From: Paractinoplanes rishiriensis | Lineage (GTDB): Bacteria; Actinomycetota; Actinomycetes; Mycobacteriales; Micromonosporaceae | Direction of reading: 5' to 3' | DNA length: 64,000 nucleotides | Assembly: GCF_016862375.1 (NCBI RefSeq) | Contig: NZ_BOMV01000013.1 | Location: 155,732 to 219,731, forward strand | Shown here: positions 56,972 to 64,000 of the stretch, in pieces | How the letters are laid out: each line of letters begins with the position of its first letter | Numbering within the stretch: position 1 is the stretch's first letter | Notes under the pieces: generated by a model | What the model was told of the DNA's origin: nothing | Seen by the model: only the letters and a program-made list of their open reading frames with translations | The model's database searches: none | Position numbers and translations under genes: made by a program

Positions 56972-57862
56972 TTAGATGAGTGGGCAGCTCACCTCGTACT
57001 GGCTCACCCCGGAGTTCGGACCCGGACAGATGAACTGCTCGAATCGGGTGTCGTCGTCCACGAAGCGTTTCAGCCACGCCACGCTCATCGAGGAGATGGT
57101 CGCGTTCGGGACGTTGGGGGCGAAGTGCGAGGCGCCGGCCAGTTCCAGGTAACCGGAGGACACGCCGTTCGGAAGGCTGGCGGCGAACCGCTCGGAGTGG
57201 GTGCGCACCGGCGCGATGTTGTCCCGCTGGGCGCCGATGATCAGCGTCGGGGTCTGGAGGTCGCCGAAGTTCTTGCTCAGGTTCCACGGCGTCAGCGGGA
57301 TCGCGGCCTGGAGTTCCGGCCGGTCCTGGGCCGCCTCCAGGGAGCCGCCGCCACCCATCGAGTGACCGATCACGGCCATCCGGTTCGGGTCGATCTTGGC
57401 TCGCGCGCTGCTGGTGCGGGTCAGGAAGTCCAGCGCCGCGAGCAGCTGCCGGCCGCGCGAGGCGGGCTGGTCCGAGGTGCTCAGCGTGTCGATGTTGAAC
57501 ACCACGAAGCCCTGCGACGCGATCCGCGGTGCCAGCCAGGCCATGCTGCTGCGGGACGCGGTGAAGCCGGGTGCGATCGCGACCGCGCCGAACGTGCCCT
57601 GGCTGGTGTCGTTCGGGGCGAAGATGTCGCCACCGCCGAAGCCGTTCGCCGCGCCCCGGGACACGTTGGTCCGGGTGATCGCGAACGGGCCGTCGGCGGC
57701 CCGGATGCTGGCCGCGCTCGGATTCGGGCCGCGCTGGAACGACGACGTGGCGGCGTCCGCGTCCGGGATCAGCGTGACCGCGGCGGCCGCCAATGCGGTG
57801 GCGAGTATTGCGGCGATCACGTTGCGCGGCCGGAGGGATTTGCGTCTTCTGGTTGCAGGCAT
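56972..57862 (-). CDS. Secreted cutinase/polyester (PET-hydrolase-like) alpha/beta hydrolase
   Basis: A 296-residue pre-protein starting MPATRRRKSLRP at ATG 57862 (GGGAG site); an Arg-rich signal peptide ends near DADAATSSFQRGPNP. The fold and motifs closely follow the Thermobifida TfCut2 type. These are GPFAITRTNVSRG, AIAPGFTAS (Phe where TfCut2 has oxyanion Tyr), GHSMGGGGSLEAA (Ser168), PLTPWNLSKNFG, AQRDNIAP (Asp214), GASHFAPN (His246) and a final Cys pair FICPG...VSCPLI. Triad spacing (46 and 32) is exactly that of TfCut2. It retains a His/Phe pair (THSERF) typical of actinomycete cutinases. Activity on PET is unknown. Confidence 0.9.
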   Translation of the reverse strand: MPATRRRKSLRPRNVIAAILATALAAAAVTLIPDADAATSSFQRGPNPSAASIRAADGPFAITRTNVSRGAANGFGGGDIFAPNDTSQGTFGAVAIAPGFTASRSSMAWLAPRIASQGFVVFNIDTLSTSDQPASRGRQLLAALDFLTRTSSARAKIDPNRMAVIGHSMGGGGSLEAAQDRPELQAAIPLTPWNLSKNFGDLQTPTLIIGAQRDNIAPVRTHSERFAASLPNGVSSGYLELAGASHFAPNVPNATISSMSVAWLKRFVDDDTRFEQFICPGPNSGVSQYEVSCPLI

Positions 57863-58071
57863 CTGGGTCTCCCACGGTCTTTGGAATTGCTCGCTCATAC
57901 GAATCCGGTGACAGATCCGGTTCGAGAAATGACCAGCCGTGAGACGGCGGTATCAACCGCCGAAAAGATTTGAACCAGGTGAGAACTAGCGGTGTTCGCC
58001 ATAGTGGACGCCTTGCGCCCAGGGAGACGGACAAAGGCGAAGAGCGGTGGGGAAGGGGGCGGCGAACCGAC

Positions 58072-58635
58072 GTGGGAACGGTGCGGAATGCTCGCCGGGT
58101 GATCGGGCACGGCGAGGTGGTACGCGGTGCGGTGCGCCAGTTCCAGGGACATGGCTCACTCGACATGGACGCGCTCGCCGGTGAACTGGCGATCAGCCGG
58201 GCCACGCTGTACCGGGTGGCGGGCAGCCGGGACGCGCTGCTCGGCGACGCGCTCTGGCACCTGGCCCGGCGGCTGCTCGACCGGGCCCGGACCGCGCGCA
58301 GGGCGTCCGGTGCCGACGGCGTGATCGAGGTGTCCCGGCGGTTCGCCGAGCGGTTGTGGTCGTCCCCACCGATGCGCCGGTTCGTCGCGGACGAGCCACA
58401 GACCGCCGCCCGGGTGCTGTTCACCGGCTCGGGCGAGGTGCACCGGCGGGCCGTTCTGGCCCAGGGCGAGATCTTCGTGGAGGCCGGCGCCGCGGGCCCC
58501 GAGGACGACGTTTACCCCCTGGCGTTCCTGTATGTCCGGGTCATGGAGTCGGTCCTGTACGCCGAACTGCTCAGCGGGCGCCGGGTCGAGTTCGCGGTGG
58601 CCGAACGCGCGCTGCGGGCTCTCCTCGTTCCCTGA
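58072..58635 (+). CDS. TetR family transcriptional regulator (QsdR-like)
   Basis: A 187-residue protein with an N-terminal HTH (GSLDMDALAGELAISRATLY, RVAGSRDALLGDALWHLAR) and a helical ligand domain (EVSRRFAERLWSSPPMRRFV, FLYVRVMESVLYAELL) resembling the QsdR group. GTG 58072 was chosen (GTG 58081 possible); a G-rich run GGAAGGGGG lies about 12 nt upstream. It is divergent from the polyester hydrolase gene and so is a candidate regulator of it. Confidence 0.82.
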   Translation: MGTVRNARRVIGHGEVVRGAVRQFQGHGSLDMDALAGELAISRATLYRVAGSRDALLGDALWHLARRLLDRARTARRASGADGVIEVSRRFAERLWSSPPMRRFVADEPQTAARVLFTGSGEVHRRAVLAQGEIFVEAGAAGPEDDVYPLAFLYVRVMESVLYAELLSGRRVEFAVAERALRALLVP

Positions 58636-58705
58636 TCTTCCGACAAGTCGGACGTATAGGGTCGCCCGAAAGGGGTATGACCACCGACTCGGAGGGAGCG
58701 CTGGC

Positions 58706-59359
58706 ATGACGACGGCGAGCACGGTGACGACGCGGTTCCCGGCGGGCGGAACCGAACTCGAGGGCGACCTGCGGCTGCCGCGCAACGCGCACGGCGTGGT
58801 GATCTTCGCGCACGGCACGGGCAGCTCCCGGCACAGCCCGCGCAACCGGAGGGTCGCGGACGAACTGGGCCGCCGGGGCCTCGGCACCCTGCTGATCGAC
58901 CTGCTCACCCACGAGGAGGAGGTACGCGACGCGCACGCCCGCGACCTGCGGTTCGACATCGGGCTGCTGGCCGACCGGGTGATCGGGCTGGTCGACTGGC
59001 TCACCGGGCAGGAGGACAGCCGGACCCTGCCGATCGGGCTGTTCGGCGCCAGCACCGGTGCAGCCGCCGCCCTGGTCGCGGCCGCCGCCCGGCCCGAGGA
59101 TGTGCACGCGGTGGTCTCCCGCGGCGGCCGGCCCGACCTGGCCGGCCCGGCACTGATCCAGGTGACCGCGCCGACCCTGCTCGTGGTCGGCGAGAAGGAC
59201 CTGCCGGTGGTCGAGATCAACGAGCAGGCCCGCAACGCCATGACGGTCGCGGCCGAGCTGCGGATCATTCCCGGTGCCACGCATCTGTTCGAGGAGCCCG
59301 GCACGCTCGACGCCGTCGCCGAGGAGGCGGGCACATGGTTCGCGGCGCATCTGAGGTGA
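58706..59359 (+). CDS. Dienelactone-hydrolase-like alpha/beta hydrolase
   Basis: A 217-residue cytoplasmic protein from ATG 58706 with a GGAGGGAG site. Motifs: VVIFAHGTGSSRHSPRNR (oxyanion), IGLFGASTGAAAALVAAA (nucleophile Ser), VVGEKDLPVVEINE (Asp) and IPGATHLFEEPG (His). It belongs to the group often coupled to phosphoribosyltransferase-like proteins. The next gene overlaps its stop (GTGA). Confidence 0.87.
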   Translation: MTTASTVTTRFPAGGTELEGDLRLPRNAHGVVIFAHGTGSSRHSPRNRRVADELGRRGLGTLLIDLLTHEEEVRDAHARDLRFDIGLLADRVIGLVDWLTGQEDSRTLPIGLFGASTGAAAALVAAAARPEDVHAVVSRGGRPDLAGPALIQVTAPTLLVVGEKDLPVVEINEQARNAMTVAAELRIIPGATHLFEEPGTLDAVAEEAGTWFAAHLR

Positions 59360-60006
59360 CCTTCGCCGACCGGGACGAGGCCGGTCGCCGGCTCGGCGAC
59401 GAGGTGTCCCGGGTGTTGCCGGACGACGGTCCCGGCCGGCCGCTGGTGCTGGCCCTGCCGCGCGGCGGGGTCCCGGTTGCGGTGCAGGTGGCGGAGCGGA
59501 TCGGCGGCGACCTGGACCTGCTGCTGGCCCGCAAGATCGGGGCGCCGCACCAGCCGGAGTACGGGGTGGGCGCGATCGCCGAGGACGGGCCGCCGGTGTT
59601 CGACACGACCGCACTGGGCCGGCTGGACCTGACCGTGGACGACCTGGCCGGCACCGTGCGGGCCGAACGCGCCGAGCTGGCCCGCCGCGCCCGGCGTTAC
59701 CGGGGTGGTCGTCCGGCGCCGCGGGTGGCCGGCCGCTGCGTGGTGCTGGTGGACGACGGCCTGGCGACCGGGGTGACGGCCCGGGCCGCGCTGCGCGGGT
59801 TGCGCCACCAGCAGCCGCGCTGGCTGGCGCTGGCGATCCCGGTGTGCGCGCCGCCGGCGTACGAGGGCCTGCGCGGGGACGCCGACCAGCTCATCTGCCT
59901 GGCGGCGCCGCCCGGGTTCCGTGCGGTGGGCGAGTGGTACACCGACTTCCACCAGCTGACGGACGAGGACGTGGACCGGGCGCTGCGCGGTTTCGCGTCA
60001 GCCTAG
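59356..60006 (+). CDS. Phosphoribosyltransferase family protein
   Basis: A 216-residue protein from GTG 59356 (VTFADRDEAGRRLGDEVSRV). PRPP-binding motif: VVLVDDGLATGVTARAAL; LALPRGGVPVAVQVAE and LLARKIGAPHQPEYGVGAIA are conserved. These predicted PRTs are unrelated to known nucleotide salvage enzymes in substrate. An upstream ATG 59335 lies inside the hydrolase gene. The hydrolase-PRT pair is a common operon, and its stop overlaps the converging carboxypeptidase gene by 9 nt. Confidence 0.85.
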   Translation: MTFADRDEAGRRLGDEVSRVLPDDGPGRPLVLALPRGGVPVAVQVAERIGGDLDLLLARKIGAPHQPEYGVGAIAEDGPPVFDTTALGRLDLTVDDLAGTVRAERAELARRARRYRGGRPAPRVAGRCVVLVDDGLATGVTARAALRGLRHQQPRWLALAIPVCAPPAYEGLRGDADQLICLAAPPGFRAVGEWYTDFHQLTDEDVDRALRGFASA

Positions 60007-61824
60007 GCGCTTGAGACGCCACCACAGTCCCGGTTCGGCCGTCGCGCGGTCGGCGGCGAGGTCCACGCGTACCCCCGAAGCTTGCACCGCGCCCACCACC
60101 TGCCCGGACGTGACCCCCGGCCCCGGGGCCGAGGTGGTGACCTCGACCGGGATCGCGAGCCCCGGCCAGCCGACCACCTTGAGTGACGTCACCGGCGTGA
60201 CGCTCGCGGTCGACCCCCAGGCGGTGGTGACCGTGCCGACCGGTTGCGCGGCGAGCAGTTCATGCTCCTTGACGGTGCTGCGGACCGCGCTGAGTAACTT
60301 GCGGACCACCGTGTTGACCCGGGCGAGCTGCTGCGGCGTTCCGGTGCCCGGCTGATTGAAAACCGCACCGACCACGGTGTACGTGCGACCGCCCGCGCTC
60401 AGCTTGGCGGCGAAGAGCAGGTTGCCGCCCGCCTCGGTGGTCGATCCGGTCTTGATCCCGAACACGCCCTGCTTGCCGAGCAGGTCGTTGTAGTTACGGA
60501 TAGTGCCGTTGCGCGGAATGGTCGCCTCGGTGCGCGCCACAATCTCCGCGAAGACCTCCGACCTGATCGCGGCCCGCCCGAGTTTGACCTGGTCAGCGGC
60601 GGTGCTGACGGTCGTGGGCAGATAGCCGCTCGGGTCCGAGTACTCGGTGTCGTCCATGCCCAGCTCGTCGGCGGCCGCGTTCATCTTGGCCACGAACGAG
60701 GCCTCATCCCCGCCGTCCCACACCGCGAGCTGGTGCGCGATGTTGTTGGCGGACGGCAGCATGAGTGCCTCGAGCGCATCCCGCTGCGTCAGCTGCTGCC
60801 CCACCACGACCGGCACCAGCGACTGGTTGGAAGCGATCCGCGACGTGAAGTCGGCCACATCGGCCGCCGTCACGGTGAGTGTCGGCCCCTCCTCGTCCCC
60901 TTCCAGCGGGTGACTCTGCAGAATCACGTAGGCGGTCATGACCTTGGCAACGCTGCCGATCGGGGCGGGTTTGTCGCTGCCCTTGCCACCGAGGCGGCCG
61001 AGTCCTTCGATCATCAGCTCCGCGGCACCCTGGCTGGGCCAGGGCAGATTGGGTGCTTTGCCGGGGATGCGCAGCGTGGCGGCGACATCGGTGGTGAGGG
61101 TGGCGGCGGGGAGGTCCCGGTTGAGCTGAACCGCGCTGCCGGCGCCAAGAGCAGAGAGCAGCAGTACGGCCGGCAGCAGCGCAACGAGAAGCAGCCGTCG
61201 ACGCCGCGGCCCGTCAGCGGCACCCGGCGGGTTGGCGGCCCACCGATTCTCGGGTCCGGCGTGTCCTGCGGCGGCCCCCGGTCCCACCGCTTCGATCGGG
61301 GTTGCGGCGCCCCGCGAAATCGGTGCGCCAGGCGGGACTGCGGCCTCCCTTGAGCCGGGCGGACCCACGCTCGTCGCTGCGGATCTAGGTGCCGGGACGC
61401 TGGCACGGCCGGGCTGGGTGGCCGGGCCGCCTGGCGCCGCACCGGGCGGGGGAGGCGAGCCGCTGGCGCGTCCGCTGCCGGGCGGTGGGACGAAGGCGCG
61501 TCCGCTGCCGGTCGGTGGGACGGGGGCGCGTCCGCTGCCGGGCGGTGAGACGGGGGCGCGTCCACTTTGCCCGGGCGGGGTGGGAGCGGCGGGCGAAGCG
61601 GGGGCGCGTCCGGACGGGCTCGCGTTGCTCGAGACTGCGGCGGGTTCGGGTGGCGGGACCGTGGCGCGGCCGGCCGCTCTTTTGGGCGGGTCCTGCGGTT
61701 CCGGTGCTTCGGCGTACTCGGGACCGGGTTGAGCTGGGACCTGCGCGCCTGGGGTGACCCGCGCTGAACCTCGCGCCGGCGGGCGCTCGCTCCCGCTGTC
61801 GCCCGGCCCCGCCACCTGCGCCAT
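59998..61824 (-). CDS. D-alanyl-D-alanine carboxypeptidase (S11-like PBP) with long Pro-rich cytoplasmic tail
   Basis: A 608-residue protein. Residues 1-205 form a low-complexity Pro/Gly/Ala/Arg-rich N-terminus with a 30-bp tandem repeat, followed by a membrane anchor (LLLVALLPAVLLLSALGAG) at about 208-230. The penicillin-binding domain has SxxK at Ser291 (GSVAKVMTA), SxN in LPSANNIAHQ and KTG in GIKTGSTTEAGG. It probably trims or senses peptidoglycan. S11 enzymes normally have a cleaved signal peptide, not a 200-residue Pro-rich tail; such a tail could bind partners or be an unusual start choice. Confidence 0.82.
   Translation of the reverse strand: MAQVAGPGDSGSERPPARGSARVTPGAQVPAQPGPEYAEAPEPQDPPKRAAGRATVPPPEPAAVSSNASPSGRAPASPAAPTPPGQSGRAPVSPPGSGRAPVPPTGSGRAFVPPPGSGRASGSPPPPGAAPGGPATQPGRASVPAPRSAATSVGPPGSREAAVPPGAPISRGAATPIEAVGPGAAAGHAGPENRWAANPPGAADGPRRRRLLLVALLPAVLLLSALGAGSAVQLNRDLPAATLTTDVAATLRIPGKAPNLPWPSQGAAELMIEGLGRLGGKGSDKPAPIGSVAKVMTAYVILQSHPLEGDEEGPTLTVTAADVADFTSRIASNQSLVPVVVGQQLTQRDALEALMLPSANNIAHQLAVWDGGDEASFVAKMNAAADELGMDDTEYSDPSGYLPTTVSTAADQVKLGRAAIRSEVFAEIVARTEATIPRNGTIRNYNDLLGKQGVFGIKTGSTTEAGGNLLFAAKLSAGGRTYTVVGAVFNQPGTGTPQQLARVNTVVRKLLSAVRSTVKEHELLAAQPVGTVTTAWGSTASVTPVTSLKVVGWPGLAIPVEVTTSAPGPGVTSGQVVGAVQASGVRVDLAADRATAEPGLWWRLKRLG
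61471..61560. repeat. 30-bp tandem repeat in the carboxypeptidase N-terminus
   Basis: Three near-identical 30-bp units (61471-61500, 61501-61530, 61531-61560) encode decapeptide repeats of the form GSGRAxVxPP. A partial fourth follows. Confidence 0.8.
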
Positions 61825-61983
61825 TGCCCGCTCCTCACCCGCCGGCCGCGTCCGGACGTCGGTCCAGTATTGCGGTCCGGCGCCAACACGCCCGGGTGCT
61901 CTTGTCAGCAGGCTGATTGCGGCCTCAACCTACGTCGATTACCAGTGAAGTCCGACGGCCATGCAGCACCAGGGGAGACTCGG

Positions 61984-63327
61984 ATGATCGCCGTGACGCA
62001 ACCGCCATCACGTACCGCCAGCACGGCCCGCACCGCTCACGTCGTCCTCTGGGCTTTCCTGGCCGCCAACCTGGTGATCATCGCGCTGATGCTGGCGACG
62101 CCGGTGCGGCCGGCTTACAACGCTTTCGTCGCGGTCGGACGCATCCTCGGCATGCATCTTGCGTTCGCGATGGCATTGCAGTTGCTGTTGATCGCGCGGC
62201 TGCCGTTCCTGGACCGGCGGGTCGGCATGGACAAACTGACCACCTGGCACCGCTGGACCGGTTTCACGATCTTCTGGCTGGCGCTGCTGCACCCGACCTT
62301 TGTGCTGCTGGGTTACGCAAAGCTCGACAAGATCTCGTTCTTCGCCCAGATCCCGAACCTGGCCCGCCAGCTGCCCGTGCTGCTCGGCATGACCGCCGTG
62401 GTGCTGATCGTGATCGTGGCGGCCACCTCGGTGCGGATCGCGCGCAAACGTCTTTCGTACGAGATCTGGCACGCGTTGCACTTGGTCGTGTACGTCATCG
62501 TCACCCTCGGTATCGTGCACCAGATCTATGAGGGCAGTGCGTTCAAGAGCAACGTGTTCACCCAGGTCTACTGGTGGGGGCTGTGGGCGTTCGCGATCCT
62601 GGCGCTGCTGATCGGGCGCTTCCTGCTTCCGCTGCTGCGTAACGCCCGCCACCAGCTCAGAGTCGCCGCGGTCGTGCCGGAGTCGGACGACACGGTCTCG
62701 GTCTATCTCACCGGCCAGCATCTGGAGCGGCTCGACGCCCGGGCCGGCCAGTTCTTCCTGTGGCGGTTCCTCGGCCACAACCCGTGGTGGCAGGTCAATC
62801 CGTGGTCACTGTCCGCGGCTCCCGACGGTCGCTCGCTGCGCCTGACCGCCAAGGGCATCGGCACCACGAGCGCCGGCTTGCGCAACCTTGCGATCGGCAC
62901 GCGGGTGTTCGCCGAGGGCCCGTACGGCGCTTTCACCGCCGCCCAGCGCGCCACCGGCAAGACTTTGCTGATCGCCGGCGGCATCGGCGTGACCCCGATC
63001 CGGGCGCTGCTGGAGGACGACCGCCTGGCCGGCGACATCGTGGTGCTCTACCGCACGCGAACCCAGCGCGACGCGGTCCTGCTGGGAGAAATGCAAAACC
63101 TTGCAGCCGTACGCGGAGCCCGCCTGCACCTGCTGACCGGCCGCACGGGCCCAGGCAACGAGCCGTTCAGCCCCGAGGGTTTGGTCGCACTGGTCCCCGA
63201 CGTAACGGAGCGCGACGTGTTCGTGTGCGGCCCCGCGGCGATGACGGATGCGGTGCTCCGGACATTAAGGACCTTGAAGGTGCCGGCCCGCCAGCGCCAC
63301 GCGGAGACGTTCCGCTTGGCCAGCTGA
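61984..63327 (+). CDS. Ferric-reductase-like transmembrane flavocytochrome
   Basis: A 447-residue protein from ATG 61984 (GGGGAG site). The N-terminal half has about six membrane helices with heme-ligand histidines (MHLAFAMALQLLL, WHRWTGFTIFWLALLHP, WHALHLVVYVIV). The C-terminal half is a ferredoxin-reductase module: FAD region FFLWRFLGHNPWWQVNPWSL, NAD(P) loop LLIAGGIGVTPIRALLED and the terminal VFVCGPAAMTDAVLRTL. It moves electrons across the membrane to iron or a periplasmic partner. Related actinobacterial proteins often neighbour an FMN-binding protein, which is not seen here. Confidence 0.9.
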   Translation: MIAVTQPPSRTASTARTAHVVLWAFLAANLVIIALMLATPVRPAYNAFVAVGRILGMHLAFAMALQLLLIARLPFLDRRVGMDKLTTWHRWTGFTIFWLALLHPTFVLLGYAKLDKISFFAQIPNLARQLPVLLGMTAVVLIVIVAATSVRIARKRLSYEIWHALHLVVYVIVTLGIVHQIYEGSAFKSNVFTQVYWWGLWAFAILALLIGRFLLPLLRNARHQLRVAAVVPESDDTVSVYLTGQHLERLDARAGQFFLWRFLGHNPWWQVNPWSLSAAPDGRSLRLTAKGIGTTSAGLRNLAIGTRVFAEGPYGAFTAAQRATGKTLLIAGGIGVTPIRALLEDDRLAGDIVVLYRTRTQRDAVLLGEMQNLAAVRGARLHLLTGRTGPGNEPFSPEGLVALVPDVTERDVFVCGPAAMTDAVLRTLRTLKVPARQRHAETFRLAS

Positions 63328-63813
63328 ACCGGCAGCGGGGAGAGCTGCCTTCGCCGGCCGGCAGCACGGGCGAGGTCTTGGGTTGCCCTGAGCCCGCTTG
63401 GTGAGCACCCGTCTCCGGCGCGATCTTGGCGGATCGACCACCGTTTGATGCCCCGGCATTTGCCGCGACCCGAACAGCGCCGCGGCGGACCACCATCCCA
63501 GCCCTGTGGTCGCGTGATGTGCAGTCCGCGCGGTCCTCACCCACCGTTGCGGACACCGCCGGCGCGCTGGTGCGGTGGCGCAGGTCCTCGGAACATATCC
63601 GACAAGTGATGCTTTAGGCGGGCCCTGATGGACCGCCGGGTCCAGATCTTGGCGATCTACGGTCATCCCCGAACGGTCATCACCGACAGCAGATCGACAA
63701 CATCGCGTCGCGGGCCGGCGCCAGCGGGGGACGTTTGCGGCAAAAGGGGTGGGCGGGCGCCGTACTGCCTGGTCGGCCGCGATCTTGGCAGTTGCACCAC
63801 CGTTTGAGGGGGT
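63328..63813. other. Non-coding region with dispersed repeat units
   Basis: No convincing gene. Two 28-bp units, CGATCTTGGC-N7-CCACCGTTTGA, occur at 63421-63448 and 63780-63807 (arms identical, middle 7 nt different). A partial copy (GATCTTGGCGATC) is at 63643-63655. These may belong to a dispersed intergenic repeat family of the genome. Confidence 0.5.
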
Positions 63814-64000
63814 GTGCGGGTCAAGGTCTGGGGAGTGCTGCGGGCCGCGGCGTGGACGGCGGCGTGGGCAGCGGCGGCGTGGGCAGCGGCGGCGTGGGCA
63901 GCGGCGGCGTGGGCAGCGGCGGCGTGGGTGGCGGCGGCGTGCGGCGGGGGCGTGGGGCGGCGGTGTGGGGCGGCGGTGTGGGGCGGCGGTGTGGGGCGGC
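63814..64000 (+). repeat. Tandem 15-bp then 13-bp repeats in an open frame at the window edge
   Basis: From GTG 63814 a frame stays open to the right edge. It first codes VRVKVWGVLRAAAWTAAW, then WAAAA repeats from four perfect 15-bp units TGGGCAGCGGCGGCG (63865-63924) plus a variant. After 63952 the unit changes to 13 bp (GTGGGGCGGCGGT, three copies and a partial). Whether the frame is a real gene is uncertain; a 13-bp unit would shift frame with every copy change. Confidence 0.55.

Noticed and set aside
63853..64000. CRISPR-like array
   Set aside because: Repeats are 13-15 bp, contiguous and without spacers; they are simple tandem repeats.

Overview
The window reads as chromosomal DNA of a high-GC actinobacterium, most likely Micromonosporaceae and Actinoplanes-like. 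This is inferred from very high GC, frequent GTG starts, 4-nt GTGA/ATGA gene overlaps, several apparently leaderless promoters, a TTCA-anticodon-loop selenocysteine tRNA beside selD/selA/selB, AfsR-like STAND regulators and a fused 1.8-kb-codon acyl-CoA carboxylase. No rRNA, CRISPR or phage module was seen.

Layout. 1-5868: end of an LPXTG surface protein with a strong terminator, then a PadR-regulated operon (PadR, ABC ATPase, FtsX-type permease, methyltransferase). 5888-11556: AfsR-like STAND regulator divergent from a secreted matrixin-like protease, a NarL-type two-component pair and a DUF2269-like membrane protein. 11516-22727: a fused biotin-dependent carboxylase, a coupled 38-codon ORF, an intracellular subtilase divergent from a TPR-CHAT protease, and a convergent set (ECF sigma factor, coupled small protein, separate 132-aa protein). 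The last group is the best candidate for an undescribed signalling or conflict system in the window. 22863-28960: small metabolic and regulatory genes (YjbR-like, VOC proteins, NTF2-like/MarR, WYL regulator), two decayed membrane-protein genes, and a chemoreceptor.

29055-37106 is accessory DNA: a membrane NACHT NTPase, small orphan genes (one SUKH-like), a transglutaminase-like protein, and nested IS wreckage. The wreckage includes an internally deleted ISL3-type element with intact 23-bp inverted repeats and an 8-bp target duplication (GAATTACG), inserted in repeats that look like an IS21-type end, followed by an IS5-type remnant.

37104-42711: truncated globin, APH-like kinase, two GH57 enzymes and a GT5 glycogen synthase (alpha-glucan metabolism). 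42824-50173: CHASE-type sensor kinase, TIR-WD40 protein, a small secreted protein with a poly-alanine hexanucleotide repeat, GNAT, VOC and a short UvrA paralogue. 50158-55185: the complete selenocysteine machinery (selD, tRNA-Sec, selA, selB), with no selenoprotein gene recognised in the window. 55273-63327: a DGPF/YCII protein coupled to an ECF42-type sigma factor, a secreted polyester-hydrolase/cutinase-like enzyme, TetR, a dienelactone-hydrolase-like enzyme coupled to a phosphoribosyltransferase, a D,D-carboxypeptidase with a long Pro-rich cytoplasmic tail, and a ferric-reductase-like flavocytochrome. 63328-64000: dispersed and tandem repeats.

All functional calls are from reading motifs by eye; no database search was run.
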